Source: Adiantum capillus-veneris
Taxonomy: Eukaryota; Streptophyta; Polypodiopsida; Polypodiales; Pteridaceae
DNA: 64,000 nucleotides
Reading direction: 5' to 3'
NCBI GenBank assembly: GCA_014529385.2
Contig: CM043958.1
Location: forward strand, 76,147,169-76,211,168
In this document: positions 40,501 through 50,873 of the stretch, in pieces
Position numbering within the stretch: the first letter of the stretch is position 1
Layout of the letters: the number at the start of each line of letters is the position of its first letter
The notes under the pieces: generated by a model
What the model was told of the DNA's origin: nothing
Databases searched by the model: none
What the model saw: only the letters and a program-made list of their open reading frames with translations
Program-made: the position numbers and the translations under genes

Positions 40501-41731
40501 TTCCTTACACACTAGGCCACATGCTGCTAGCACGGGTGGGGTTCCTTTATGGAACCAATGGGATAGTGACATTGTGGATGCTGCATTCCTTCTGACATCT
40601 GAGTTTCTTTTGGTGGATGGCATGATTGTGGCGACATGTCGTGCAGAACATCTTTCCATCGACACTTCGAAGGCAGAGGGAGCTGGTTTCCAGCTGTTGA
40701 GGATATTTTACTTACGGCTACCGGAGGCTAGTTGTACAACTGTTCAGGACTATTTAGAGGGGGTATGTTGTTTTTTTGTTTTGATAATGAATAGTAACTT
40801 CGATGTTCGTGGGTCAAAAAATAATGTTTTACTTGCTCCCCGCCACAGGTTGGTACTTTGTTGCTAGCCATTTTTGCACCCCCTAGAACTGGTGGGTGTC
40901 GGCTTCCGAGGTACGATCGAGCGGATGGAGAGATTGCAGCAAATGTACGTGGCTTCTCTGCAGATGACGACATGTTGTGGGAGAAGCTACCAGGGTCAGA
41001 TTCCACACAGTATCGTATGGGCCGGCCTTATCGTAGAGGTGTTGAGAGGAGTCCAGCGTTTGCCAGGTGGTAGAATTTTTTTGTTAGCTATTTTTATTGT
41101 TCCTATAAAATTATAGGTATAATAAATCTAAAGGTAACTTTTTTTTTGTAGATGGCTACTAGGTACCTTCACAGACATGGGAGATGCTGTGATGGATTGT
41201 TTTGTAGGAGTTGGGACATTGGCAGCACAATGTTTACTACTATGTAGACATTGCATCAGTTGTGAGAAGGATTGGGCAGTTTTCAGTGCTTGTTTGGAGC
41301 TAGCTCAGCGCCTACCTTCCGATTTAGGCTCAACATTGATGCTTCATAGGAGTGTCAGAGCTTAGGTAACTGAGCAACCGCAGCAGTTGTCCGAGCAGGT
41401 TTATCCACTTGACCCACCGTTCTCGACACCACTCAGTAGTCAGGTCGGGGCAGTAGCAGCACCATATAACACTTTCACAGCCCCATTTTTGGCATGGCGT
41501 GCAACTGGACCGTCTCTCAGTGCATTCATTGCCTCCACATTTGAGGCCCCGCCCGGGGTTGATCCATTGCCTCTTTCACTACCTGCAGCCCCCCCCACAT
41601 ATAGTTCATACCCTTTGCCATTTGGAGTAGTTCCCCCACCATTTGGTGCACTGCCCCCGTTGGCACGACCTTTGTTTCCTCCCAGAGGATATGGCCCCCC
41701 ACCGCCCTTCTTTTCTCCACATCACCCATGA
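37550..41731 (+). pseudogene. ParB/sulfiredoxin-like plus DNA-methyltransferase-like fusion gene carried by the transposon (11 exons, damaged)
   Basis: Exons: 37550-38278, 38356-38560, 38650-38939, 39026-39151, 39224-39451, 39542-39702, 39782-40162, 40244-40331, 40399-40762, 40849-41066, 41152-41731. All introns are GT-AG and phases join correctly. The N-terminal third matches a ParB-like fold: LPLCRLLSNPAIH, HVADLQLSIANKSYQP, then YFVVWDGNHRLEAW and a V-rich strand VECVLVD. The middle is helical and basic (KKPERKKQ, KQRGKRKKS). Exons 9-11 resemble a DNA N4C/N6A methyltransferase with the catalytic half first: LLTSEFLLVDGMIVATC, GFQLLRIFYLRLP, then DAVMDCFVGVGTLAAQCLLLCRHCISCEKDWAVF, a SAM-binding FxGxGT motif. 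A clear (D/N/S)PP(Y/F/W) motif is not visible; YMAFSLHTRP stands near its place. A proline-rich tail ends the gene. Lesions: one extra base near 38010, and TAG at 40075-40077 and 41363-41365 (each CAG-like). Confidence 0.7.
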
Positions 41732-41924
41732 TGTATCACCTCCCATATGTATTTACTTTGGATGCAATGGAACTCATAGATTTGGGGTTTGCTATTTGAA
41801 ATAGATCGTAATTGTGTGTAAGGAACTTCTATTTCTCTTATTAATATTGTATTGAATGATTCACCGGTGTTTTTTGTTTGAATGTAAGTTGGTCGTGAAA
41901 TGACAATCAAATTTTAGTTGGAGA

Positions 41925-41927
<3 letters not shown>

Positions 41928-42000
<73 letters not shown>
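41928..42000. repeat. (GA)n microsatellite inside right TIR end
   Basis: About 70 bp of GA just inside the right terminal inverted repeat, matching the placement of the array at 32995. Confidence 0.95.
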
Positions 42001-42003
<3 letters not shown>

Positions 42004-42013
42004 GTAGATTGTC

Positions 42014-42087
42014 CCTTCTTTTGAGAATCCGCTCGCCCGATTCTTAAAAAGCTCTCGTCTGAAACTGCTCGCCCAGAAATCGCGTCC
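42014..42087 (-). repeat. Right terminal inverted repeat of the TIR transposon
   Basis: The reverse complement reads ATTTCTGGGCGAGCAGTTTC... and pairs with the left terminus. The hairpin seen in the left TIR is present in imperfect form (TTTTTAAGAATC / GATTCTCAAAA). Confidence 0.8.
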
Positions 42088-42094
42088 AGTAGGT

Positions 42095-43906
42095 CTAGGC
42101 TGTTACTTTAGGCTTTTTAGCCCAAACATTAGTGTTTCCTTGGAAGTAGCCTTGAGTAGTGATTGACTCATTTGATGCTATCCACCCTGTCACCTTTTGT
42201 TGTTGTGGTTGAACCCGTGTTTCATGTATGCAAATTGGGTCTTTGACTTGGATGTGCACTTTGGATACCAACACTTGATTGAAATTCTTCGGCTTCTTCT
42301 GGATGCTTTTTTGTGATGGAAACTTTGGTTGATAGACTCTTTTCTTTGGTTTCCATTGCATTGTTGATGGTGTGGCTCTTGACGTAGAGGCTTCGTGGGA
42401 AATTTGATGGAAGCTCGTTGAAGGTAAAGTCGTCTGGCGAGGTTGATATACTTCAATGTTTACCTTTGCTTTAACTTTTTCCGTGATGGTTGGCGATTTC
42501 TTCTCTGCATGGATTTGAGAAGCTTCATGGAGTCTCACCGTTGTTGTTGTTGAAGCTTTTGATTGTTGTTGAAAAAAGATGTTCCTCCAGCTTTCTGTCA
42601 GGACCAGACTCTCTTTGATATGATGGGAGTTGATTATGTGGAAAGTATCTTTATACTCCTCGGTACACAATTTGAGTACAGCTTCTGCCACTCCAAAGCT
42701 AGAAATCGACATTTTTGAACTTGTGTAAATTGTTTCTTCTAGCTCATTGATTGGTGGCTTTCCCATCATGATCCACGTTCCATAAGTCATAAGATTCTTA
42801 GTAGCATAAGGATCAATTGCGGCCGAATATGTAACCTTGAGCCCTGTTTGTCCGCATAAATTGAATTTGATCATCGTAGGAGATAGTCTATCTTCTTCCT
42901 TGTCCCTGTTCTTCTTTTGATCTTGCGTTTGTTGAAGATTTGCCGTTGAACTTGGAAGATTTTCTCCTTCATCTACTTTCATTTGCACTTTTTTTGGAGT
43001 CGGCTTCTTTGTTTCTTCAGGTATGTCAATAATGACATATTCTTGTGGTTTCTCTGCTTTCTTCATGTGCACTTTGGCATCATGCTCCATGACGTAGCTA
43101 TCTGTTTCACCTTTTCTGCCTTCACATTCACAAATCTCGTTAGCTTCCTTCAACACCTTTATCGTAAATACGGGAGTTATATCATACCCTTCCTCATCAC
43201 AAAATTTAGTCGGGGTCGCCTCATTCACACACTCATCCAAGGTTGCCAATATTTGAGTCCATCCAAATGTCTCAAATAACTCCTCTGGAAAGGGTTCCGG
43301 TATGTAAGCTTCATCGTCCATTGATCTTTTTAGGATGCAATCCTCCTTCACTGAGCTTCCACACTTCGAAGCACCACACATCCAAAGTTCTTGTTTGGTT
43401 TGTAGCCACGCAGGTATCTCTTTCCCATTGACTATAGTAGAGTCAATTTCTTCTAAGTGAGTTCTATTCACATCTCTATAGCTATGGTCTTTTATGCTTA
43501 TTTTAGTGGTGATCTTTTTATGTCTCAAGTAGATATAGTCATAGCCCCAATCTTGAACCATCTTAAGTTGACACATGAAAGGTCTTCCTAAAATGATATC
43601 AAAATTTTTCCCTTTTCCAAAATCTACTATTGCAAATTTATGTTCATATTCAATTCCACAAGAAGTCACAATAATTTGCTCTAAGATACCCATAGTTTTT
43701 TCCGTGTATCCATCTGCAAGTTGTAGCTTCATTCTAGTTTTCCTAAGCGCTGGTCTACCCCATTTTTCCCAAATGTCTTTTGTGGCTATGGCTACTCTAG
43801 CCCCACTATCAAGTATAGCCAATGTTTTAACTCCTTTGTATTCCACAGGTAAGGTGGTGTTTCCTTCTTCTCCTTCGCAATATTCCCCCACCTTGTTTAT
43901 TGGCAC
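42095..43906 (-). pseudogene. Gypsy-type aspartic protease polyprotein with two protease-like domains
   Basis: A 603-residue open frame. Residues 1-150 are a retropepsin: VKTLAILDSGARVAIATKDIW with the DSG catalytic triad, then FDIILGRPF. Residues ~350-450 look like a second retropepsin fold: KVTYSAAIDPYATKNLMTYGTWIM ... FGVAEAVLKLCTEEYKDTFHIINSHHIKESLVLTESW. There the D-S/T-G-A triad is replaced by DPYA, so this half cannot be a normal aspartic protease. Lys/Pro-rich linkers and a QGYFQGNTNVW motif follow. The TAG stop at 42095-42097 lies two bases beyond the TSD of the TIR transposon; the frame resumes at 32879. Reverse transcriptase is not found. Confidence 0.75.
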
Positions 43907-44171
43907 AGGTTTAGCGTTTGCACTTTCTTGTTAAGTTTTGTTTGATTGTTCATTTGAGGGTAGATCTTGAAGAGGTATCTTTAATCCCATCTTCCCCAAA
44001 TTTTTGCCTACTTCATCCCATGTGGTCTAATCTTAAGCAGTTCAGATAGAGTAATGGTGCACTGTATTGGAGCTGACATCAACTCTTGCATACTCTTTGT
44101 ATCCATCATCTTGGATATGGCTCTCCTCTGAGATGGCACCACTCTAGTCTCTGAGTCTACCTCATGTTATC

Positions 44172-44844
44172 CTATGTATGAGGGTAAGGTATCAAGGACT
44201 CTGGTTTACTTTCAATTGAAACTTCCGTCCCTGCATATCCATTTAGAGATTGAATGTCTCCCTGATAGACTTCATGCCCTGTATTGAACTCAGTTATGGG
44301 TGCAGATTGGAAAGTTGCACTTCCATCTTTTGCACTTCTAATTGCTTCCCACAATTCATTTGGCCATGGCTCATCCATCTCTGGGATAGGTGCCATAAGT
44401 TGTGATCTTGACCTTGCATCATTAGTGGTGTTGGCCACTACTTGATCATCTAGTTGAATTTCTAGGTTGTTGGTTTCTTGTGTTGCAGTCTTTGCTTGCA
44501 CATCCTTTTGTGATTCTATCGCAATGTTTTTTTTGAGTCAATGTTTGAAAAACCTTTGCATTAGGCATTTCAAATCCAACACTTTTTGGTTTTTTTTCTG
44601 GAGGTGGAATTGGTGCTTCAGGCTCCATCATTGCCTGTGCAGTTTTTACCAATTCCTTACACATTTTTAACCTCGCAGTCTCTACCTCAGCATGAGGATA
44701 TTTCATCCCTCGTTGCTCTATGGTTTGTTTGGGTTTCAATCTAGCCTCATATGCTTCCAGTGCAGCATCTAATGGCTCTAGGACTTTGTCTACCAACACA
44801 GATCCTCCGGAAGACGCCTTCCTTGGTTTCTTATCGTTCACCAC
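44172..44844 (-). pseudogene. Gypsy gag-pro linker ORFs (frameshifted)
   Basis: Two frames overlap at 44446-44501. The first has a helical, Lys/Glu-rich stretch (DKVLEPLDAALEAYEARLKPKQ; MCKELVKTAQAMMEPEAPIPPPEKKP). The second reads PIPEMDEPWPNELWEAIRSAKDGS. The overlap looks like a single-base shift in one original ORF between zinc knuckle and protease. No known domain. Confidence 0.5.
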
Positions 44845-44928
44845 CGTTTTGTTTTCCTGTTCTTGTTTTAACTGCTCCTTTGTCTCTTGTAATTCTGTTT
44901 GTAGTTCAGTTTGATTTGTAATTGTTTT

Positions 44929-45573
44929 TTATTTAATTCTGTCTCTTTTGGCTTTCCAAGATTTTCTCCCAGTCCTCACTGACACACTAGCTGTTTCCCC
45001 TTGTTTGGGTTGTTGATCTTTCTCCTCATTAGCTTGGTCCTCAGCATTTTCTTTTGCTTGGGCTCTAGTCACTACCTTCACAGGAATTTTGGGTTCTACC
45101 TCTGATCCACTTGGAGAAGGTACCACTCCCACAACATTCATTGTTGTTTTCCCCTGTTTGTTTGGGTGTTTTGGACAATTTGGAACAATGTGTGTAATGG
45201 CACACTCCAAACAATATCCAATTATCTCTACAGGAGAACAATTCTTGGCCCAATGACTACCTCCACACTTGTAGCATGGTCCATCTTGTTGAGTCACTGG
45301 TGGCACAATTGATGGTTGTTCTTGCTTAGCCAGAATGGTCTCTGGTCTACGCTCTTGATTGTCTATGAACATCAGAGTGTCCTCATTCAATGAATAGAGT
45401 TTTCTCATAGGTTCTTTCCCTAGCCTAGGTTGTGATACCTCAGCTCTTTGTAAATCCCTTGATACAACCCTATTTTGAAATAATGGATGATTTGGTAATG
45501 GCATTTTTTTTTCTATTTGATGTCCAAATAGTGTCCCCCTCGTGTAGGTTTGATTATAGTAGCACTCACTCAT
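44929..45573 (-). pseudogene. Gypsy gag C-terminus with zinc knuckles
   Basis: The frame contains GPCYKCGGSHWAKNCSP, a CX2CX4HX4C-like knuckle (CYKCGGSHWAKNC), followed by YCLECAITHIVPNCP, a second knuckle of the same spacing. Two consecutive knuckles are typical of nucleocapsid regions that package retrotransposon RNA. A basic Lys/Gln-rich tail follows. It is separated from the capsid ORF (45616-46116) by stops. Confidence 0.8.
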
Positions 45574-45615
45574 CTCATGATTGGTTCATTTTTGCTCAAT
45601 GGCACACCATTTTAT

Positions 45616-47133
45616 TCATTGTGCTACTTGCGCTGCTAGCTCATCTAGGTTGGTCATTAATTGAGACATAACCACTTGCCTTGTGTTGGTTTCACTAGAT
45701 GCTAAAGGAGAATTATCCATAGTGATCTTTGCATCACCAATTTCCTCGCCATAGGCTTTACAATTGTCAACTAGGTATAACACTTCTCTCGTGACTTGTT
45801 CAAAGGAAGTACATCCTTTTAAGTACAAATCTTTCTTGAGAGTTTCATTTATCAAACCCTCTATGAAGCGAATTGATAATCTTTCATCCTGTGGTAACTC
45901 GCGTTCCGGACATCTCTCTATATATTGTTTGAAACGTAGCGATGCTTCCTTCACTCTCTCATCTTCTTTTTGCTTGAATGCATAGATTTGGGACACTGTT
46001 TTATGCTTGATTCCCCTTTTAGAGAACTCCACAACGAATTCTTGCAACAATTGTTCAACGTTTGAGAAGGCATTTTTGTCCAACGGTTGGAACCAATTCA
46101 ATGCTATCCCTTCCAAGGTTAAGCCAAATCCCTCATACTATGTATGAAAATAAAATACTTGTTCGGATCTTAACACTTGTTTGAACAAGGATGCATGTAC
46201 GTATGGATCCCTTAACCCATCATACTTCTTCTTGACACATTTGGCCAATTGATATGGTCTCATTGGTTTTGGTTCAACCATGTATCTTAGTGTGTTGGGG
46301 TCTCTGACAAAGACATCCCTCATTCCTTCTTCTCGTCTTGGAGCAAATCCTGGTGGAATCCCCTTTGAGACATGTTTTGGAAATGTTGATGGACTTGTAA
46401 GTCTAATTGGTGGTCTCTTGGTTCCACTCAATGAGGTAAGAGCTACACTCTCGTGAATAGTTATTTTGGATGTTTGAGGTCCATTTGATCCCATGGTTTC
46501 AATGTTAGCTTCTTACAAATCAGTCTCAAAAAACCCTGGTACGCTTACACTCGGTTGAAAGTAGTAAGCAGAGATTGGAGTACCCATGTATGTATATCTT
46601 TCTAGCTCAATTGGGCTGATAAGTTTGTACTCTCGTCCATACTTATCTACCATTAGAACTTGCACTCCCTGGTCATCTGTGTATGTGAAGGCATAGAGGT
46701 TCTTGTAGTTTGTCAACTCTTTAATGATGGAGTTTAAACATCTATAGAAGTTGTTTTGATCTGGGCCAATAGGTAACCTATAAAGGCCATCATAAGTGTA
46801 ATCCGTTAGAACTCTCGTGGCTTCATTGGTTTTGATGAACCTCACATTGGGTTTGTTGATTAGAGGATGCTTCTCCTCTAAGTCTCCAACAATTTCCACT
46901 TTTGCTCTTTCAAACTCCCGCATTTTAGTTGATTGGTTTGGCTTCTAGTGAGCTACATGTTCACTTGACAAATATCCATGAGCCATGCCTTGAGGTTTGG
47001 CTTGATATGATTGATAAGCCTCATGGTCTTGTCTCAACCCTCTTGTTATAGGTGTTGCAATATTTCTGGCTGTTTGTGTAGGTGGCATAGCTCTGAGTTG
47101 AGTGGGAAACCCTAATGATGGATGAGTTGTCAT
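45616..47133 (-). pseudogene. Gypsy gag (matrix/capsid) in four broken frames
   Basis: Frames 47133-46945, 46923-46513, 46494-46138 and 46116-45616 read in one direction. The last is a retrotransposon gag core (IALNWFQPLDKNAFSNVEQLLQEFVVEFSKRGIKHKTVSQIYAFKQK ... YIERCPERELPQDERLSIRFIEGL). The third and fourth are in the same frame, separated by TAG at 46138-46140 where CAG would read through (FHT-Q-YEGFGLTLEGIALNW). The gag is thus decayed by at least one probable C-to-T nonsense change. Confidence 0.8.
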
Positions 47134-47901
47134 GATTAAGCCTCACTCAATACTCTCAAGATGGTCCTTGATAAGAACACCCTGGCTTAGTCCACACAAT
47201 CCCTTTTAGCCCCTGGTCAAGTCTCTAAAAAGTCAGGAATTTGTGACTTTTTTGGTCTCTGGAAACTAGTCTTGGGTCCCCTAAAAGTTTGGATTTAGGA
47301 TGCTTGCAAGCTTTCTTCCCAGCTATACCTGACTCAATTTGGAGTTGCCTATCAAAAGTTAGAGCAATTTTAGTGAACTGCACTTGAAACAGCACTCAAA
47401 ACAGTCTCAAGACCAGAACACAGGAACTTTGGCTTGTATCTTGGCTCAAACTTGAGATTTGGGATGTACTCAATTAGATCTACAAACTTATGAAGTCAGA
47501 TACCCTCACTATGTAGAGGTACACCGACCCCATGTCATTGACCCCATGTCACAGATTTGGAAGATTTTTGTACAGTAGCTAGCCCTTGATGTATTGATAC
47601 CAAGTGTCTTTGTATTTTTGAATTTGGAGATGTTTTGACCAATGAAAACCCAAATCCCAGGTGGTTTTGCAATTATCGGCCTGATTGTGTAACTAAGACT
47701 TTTGAGCACTCTCTTTTTCTTTTTTGACCTTGCTCCTTTTGGAAAATATGTTGCACTAGATGTCAGCTACCTACTCATAAATTTTCAGTCCAAAATATCA
47801 CTAGGGTACACCAATCGCGATCGTAGTTCCAGCTCCTTTTTGCATGAAATTTTAGGAGTTGATAGAGATGGGTATGATTAGTCTATTCCCACACCCACTT
47901 T

Positions 47902-47918
47902 GCCCGGCAACGGCGCCA
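47902..47918 (-). other. Primer binding site 1, tRNA-Asp type (duplicate)
   Basis: The minus strand reads TGGCGCCGTTGCCGGGC, complementary to the 3' end of plant tRNA-Asp. It adjoins the partial LTR that starts at 47920. Confidence 0.85.
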
Positions 47919-47919
47919 A

Positions 47920-48262
47920 TGTTTGCGGGTCGCCGCGACGGACGTCCATAGCATAGCTCTCAAGCATCAACATAAAATTATCGATACAGGGGAAGCGACT
48001 CGGATGAGACGTGGAAACTCACTAGGGTGTCAATCCTAATGAAGTGAACTCGAAGAGATGCAACTACTAACTCTACAAGCAAACCAAACGCACTAAAGAC
48101 AAGTAATCTGCCTATGTCCTTCTACACAGCTCTACAGTCATCACGCCCGTTCACCATGCAAATCATATCGTAATCGCAGGAAACTTGAAGGGAAGCTACA
48201 GGGGACTATCAGGAACATATCCTATCAGTGTCACAGCATTCTGGGAAGGTACAACGATCGCG
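47920..48262 (-). repeat. Partial LTR copy inside the gypsy leader
   Basis: It is about 95% identical by eye to 49783-50125 and begins TGTTTGCGGGTCGCCGCGACGG. Identity ends exactly at the palindrome 'cgatcgcgatc', after which leader repeat sequence follows in place of the rest of the LTR. Confidence 0.85.
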
Positions 48263-49764
48263 ATCGTAGTTTGGGGCCCAAATTGGATGAAACTTATGGA
48301 TATGGTAGACAATGATGTGTACAGTCTACTCCCCAAATCTTTTTGAATTTGGACAAGAAAAAGTCAAGTTTTTACCAGATCTTGGTCTGCTGCAGTGGTT
48401 TCCTGACTGTCTCCTGTTTTTGGCTATTTTGGTGATTTTTTTTAATTTTGAAAACTCCTGGTATCTTATATAACCTAGGTGTATGTGTGGGTAAAGTCTG
48501 GTCAAAATCTGGCAATGAGGTACACCGATCGCGATCATAGTTTGGGGCCCAAATTGGATGAAACTTCACTAGCTTGTTCACTAGGCTATTTTAAGACTAC
48601 CTGCCAAATCGTTTTGATTTTGGAATAAAAAAAGTCAAGAATTTGCAATTTCTTGGTCTGAAGTGCCTGATTTTCCTGAATCTGTCAAATTAACTTGATT
48701 TTGGTGTTTGTTTTGGGATTTGAAAGCTATCTGGGGTTGTCCTGTGTACAGGCTATCCCTCTGCATGGTTTCTTTCCAGTCTTGATGTGTTTTGGTCTTC
48801 TGAAAGTTGATTTCTATGCCAGTTTAGCAGTTTTTGACTTGGATCTGTATTCAATGGTTTTGACCTATTTTTTGTGGTTTTTGGCGCTCGATCCTTTAGA
48901 ATTTTATGTTTGTATACACCTAAGGATCCCACAGATGAAATTTGGTCAAAATTTGGCACTTAGGTATACCGATCGCGATCGTAGTTCTGAGCCCAAATTA
49001 GACCAAATTTGGCATGCATGTAGACACTGATGTTTTAAGGCTATCCCCCAAGTCTTTTTGCATTTGGATCACCAAAAGTCAAGATTTTATAGTTTCTGGG
49101 TCTGTCAGGCTAGTTTTACCCAAGTGGTCTGATTTCCTTGATTTTTGATATTTTTGGGTGTGGTTGTTTTAGACAAACTTGTTTAGAATCTTATCAGGAA
49201 GGCACATGTCAGATCTTGTCCAATTCTGGCACTGAGGCACACCGATTGCGATTGTAGTACCTGGGCCAAATTTGATGAAATTTTACAGGCTCTCTCTGAC
49301 AAGTATTTCCCAGTGTTTGGTGCTACCACTTTGTGATTTGAATCAATTTCAGCTCTGTTTGGTCAGATTTTCAAAATTTCAGAGTCTTATGGCCTTTTTG
49401 CCAAAGATATGGTTTTCTGGTTTCTTGACTCTAACTTTTATCCCAAATCTTAGTGGAATGTGATTTACTTATCCTACTCCTAAGTACAGAAATGAAAGAA
49501 CATAAAGAAATGAATCAAACAAAACAAACAGGATAAAAAACGGATGATGGACCAGTACTCAATCGATACAAAGAAATTTGAAGAGAAAAATGCTTAAAGC
49601 AACCTCACTCACAACTCCCTATATCTCTCAAGAGTAGATCTAGCCAGTCCCCCCACCCTAGACTCCACTAAGCACTAAACCCCTGTCTAGATGTTTCACT
49701 GAAATGTAAATGGAATGGAAATTATCTGAATACGCACTTGGTCACTCATCACCTAAGGTTCATT

Positions 49765-49781
49765 CCCTGGCAACGGCGCCA
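49765..49781 (-). other. Primer binding site 2, tRNA-Asp type
   Basis: The minus strand reads TGGCGCCGTTGCCAGGG, adjoining the complete LTR that starts at 49783. Confidence 0.85.
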
Positions 49782-49782
49782 A

Positions 49783-50638
49783 TGTTTGCGGGTTGCCGCG
49801 ACGGACGTCCATAGCATAGCTCTCAAGCATCAACATAAAATTATCGATACAGGGGAAGCGGCTTGGATGAGGCATGGAAACTCACTAGGGTGTCAATCCT
49901 AATGAAGTGAACTCGAAGAGATGCAACTACTAACTCTACAAGCAAATCAAATGCACTAAAGCCAAGTAATCTGCCTATGTCCTTCTACACAGCTCTACAG
50001 TCATCACGTCCGTTCACCGTGCAAATCATATCGGAATCGCAGGAAACTTGAAGGGAAGCTACAGGGGACTATCAGGGACATATCCTATCATTGTCTCGCA
50101 GCATTCTGGAGAGGTACAACGATCGCGATCATTAGTCCCTCAGTACGCAAAAATAGTAAACGGATGATCCTAAAGGGTCATTTTTGGGTCCCTAAAGCCT
50201 CTCCTAGGTCAAAACAACATAAAATACGCATATAAACACTCAAAACAACGATTTAAGGCCTAAGTAGATGCGTTTGAAACCTTCACCGAATCTTGAATGA
50301 ATGAAAGAGCAGAGTTAAAGGAACACAATGCAAGAAACAAAACTAAATTTGGATTACCGTAGCCACAGAAGCGATGATTACAAGTTTGAGCAAAGAGGCA
50401 GCTCTCTGTACGTAACGCACTAGTCTCTTATCTTCACAAAAAATGATATCCCCTTTCCCACTAACCTTAGTGTATTATATACCTAGGGCTTTCTAAAGTG
50501 GCCGGCGGCCAACTTCTCATGGACCTTTACATACATCATTGGAAAAATTACATCTTTGACTTAGACTTGACATAGACGATTGACATTGGCTTTTACAAGG
50601 TTTGATGTATTAAACATAGGAAAAATAATGTGACCACA
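49783..50638 (-). repeat. 5' LTR of the gypsy element
   Basis: The plus strand runs TGTTTGCGGG ... TGACCACA. In the sense orientation it starts TGTGGTCACATTATT, with a TATA-like GGTATATAATAC near 50483. The outer boundary is inferred from the TG...CA rule, as no 3' LTR is available for comparison. Confidence 0.65.
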
Positions 50639-50873
50639 TCAAAACTTTGGCCGGCTGACTCAACGGCGCCTTGGCTAGGTGGACACATATGTTGTTATCA
50701 CCTCCAAACAATTAGTCGTACGGTTAGTTGGATTCCCGACAAGAGAACGAAGGGTAAGAATGATAAAGACGGTGGCTACCTACCAAAGAATGTCATTTTG
50801 GATTTTTGTTACGCAAAAGAGTATCACATAAAATACATAATTTAACATTTTCATTTTCTCTCTCTAAGACGAC

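Larger units (their letters stand above)
32880..42087. mobile_element. ~9.2-kb TIR DNA transposon with MULE-like transposase and ParB-methyltransferase gene
   Basis: The termini are inverted repeats: 32887-32941 and the reverse complement of 42026-42080 agree at about 45 of 55 positions. The flanks are GGTAGGTCC (32871-32879) and AGTAGGTCT (42088-42096), a 9-bp duplication with two differences, the size typical of Mutator-like elements. The flanking DNA on both sides is the same gypsy ORF, so the insertion point is independently supported. Inside, two divergent genes start on either side of a G-rich spacer: a transposase (minus, 36560-33243) and the ParB/methyltransferase-like gene (plus, 37550-41731). 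GA/CT arrays lie just inside both ends. Confidence 0.85.
47134..49764 (-). other. Leader of the gypsy element with CGATCGCGATCG repeat units
   Basis: Degenerate units of roughly 270-440 bp each carry a version of 'acaccgatcgcgatcgtagt' followed by 'ggcccaaattggatgaaa' and 'aaaagtcaag.ttt' (cores near 47814, 48254, 48525, 48966 and 49240). The 12-bp core CGATCGCGATCG is a perfect palindrome. A partial LTR copy with PBS (47902-48262) is embedded. No coding potential. Confidence 0.75.
42088..50638 (-). mobile_element. Gag-protease Ty3/gypsy element, right part, minus orientation
   Basis: Order in the element's sense: LTR (50638-49783), tRNA-Asp PBS (49781-49765), long repeat-bearing leader with a second partial LTR and PBS, gag (47133-45616), zinc knuckle ORF (45573-44929), spacer ORFs (44844-44172) and protease (43906-42095). 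It continues at 32879-32128 beyond the TIR transposon. No RT, RNase H or integrase and no 3' LTR were found. The lack of pol suggests a non-autonomous gag-pro element, or loss of the far half. Confidence 0.75.

Noticed and set aside
32880-42087. Helitron as the class of the 9.2-kb element
   Set aside because: It has inverted termini, a 9-bp duplication and a DDE/CxxH transposase, and no Rep-helicase; the hairpin alone is not enough.
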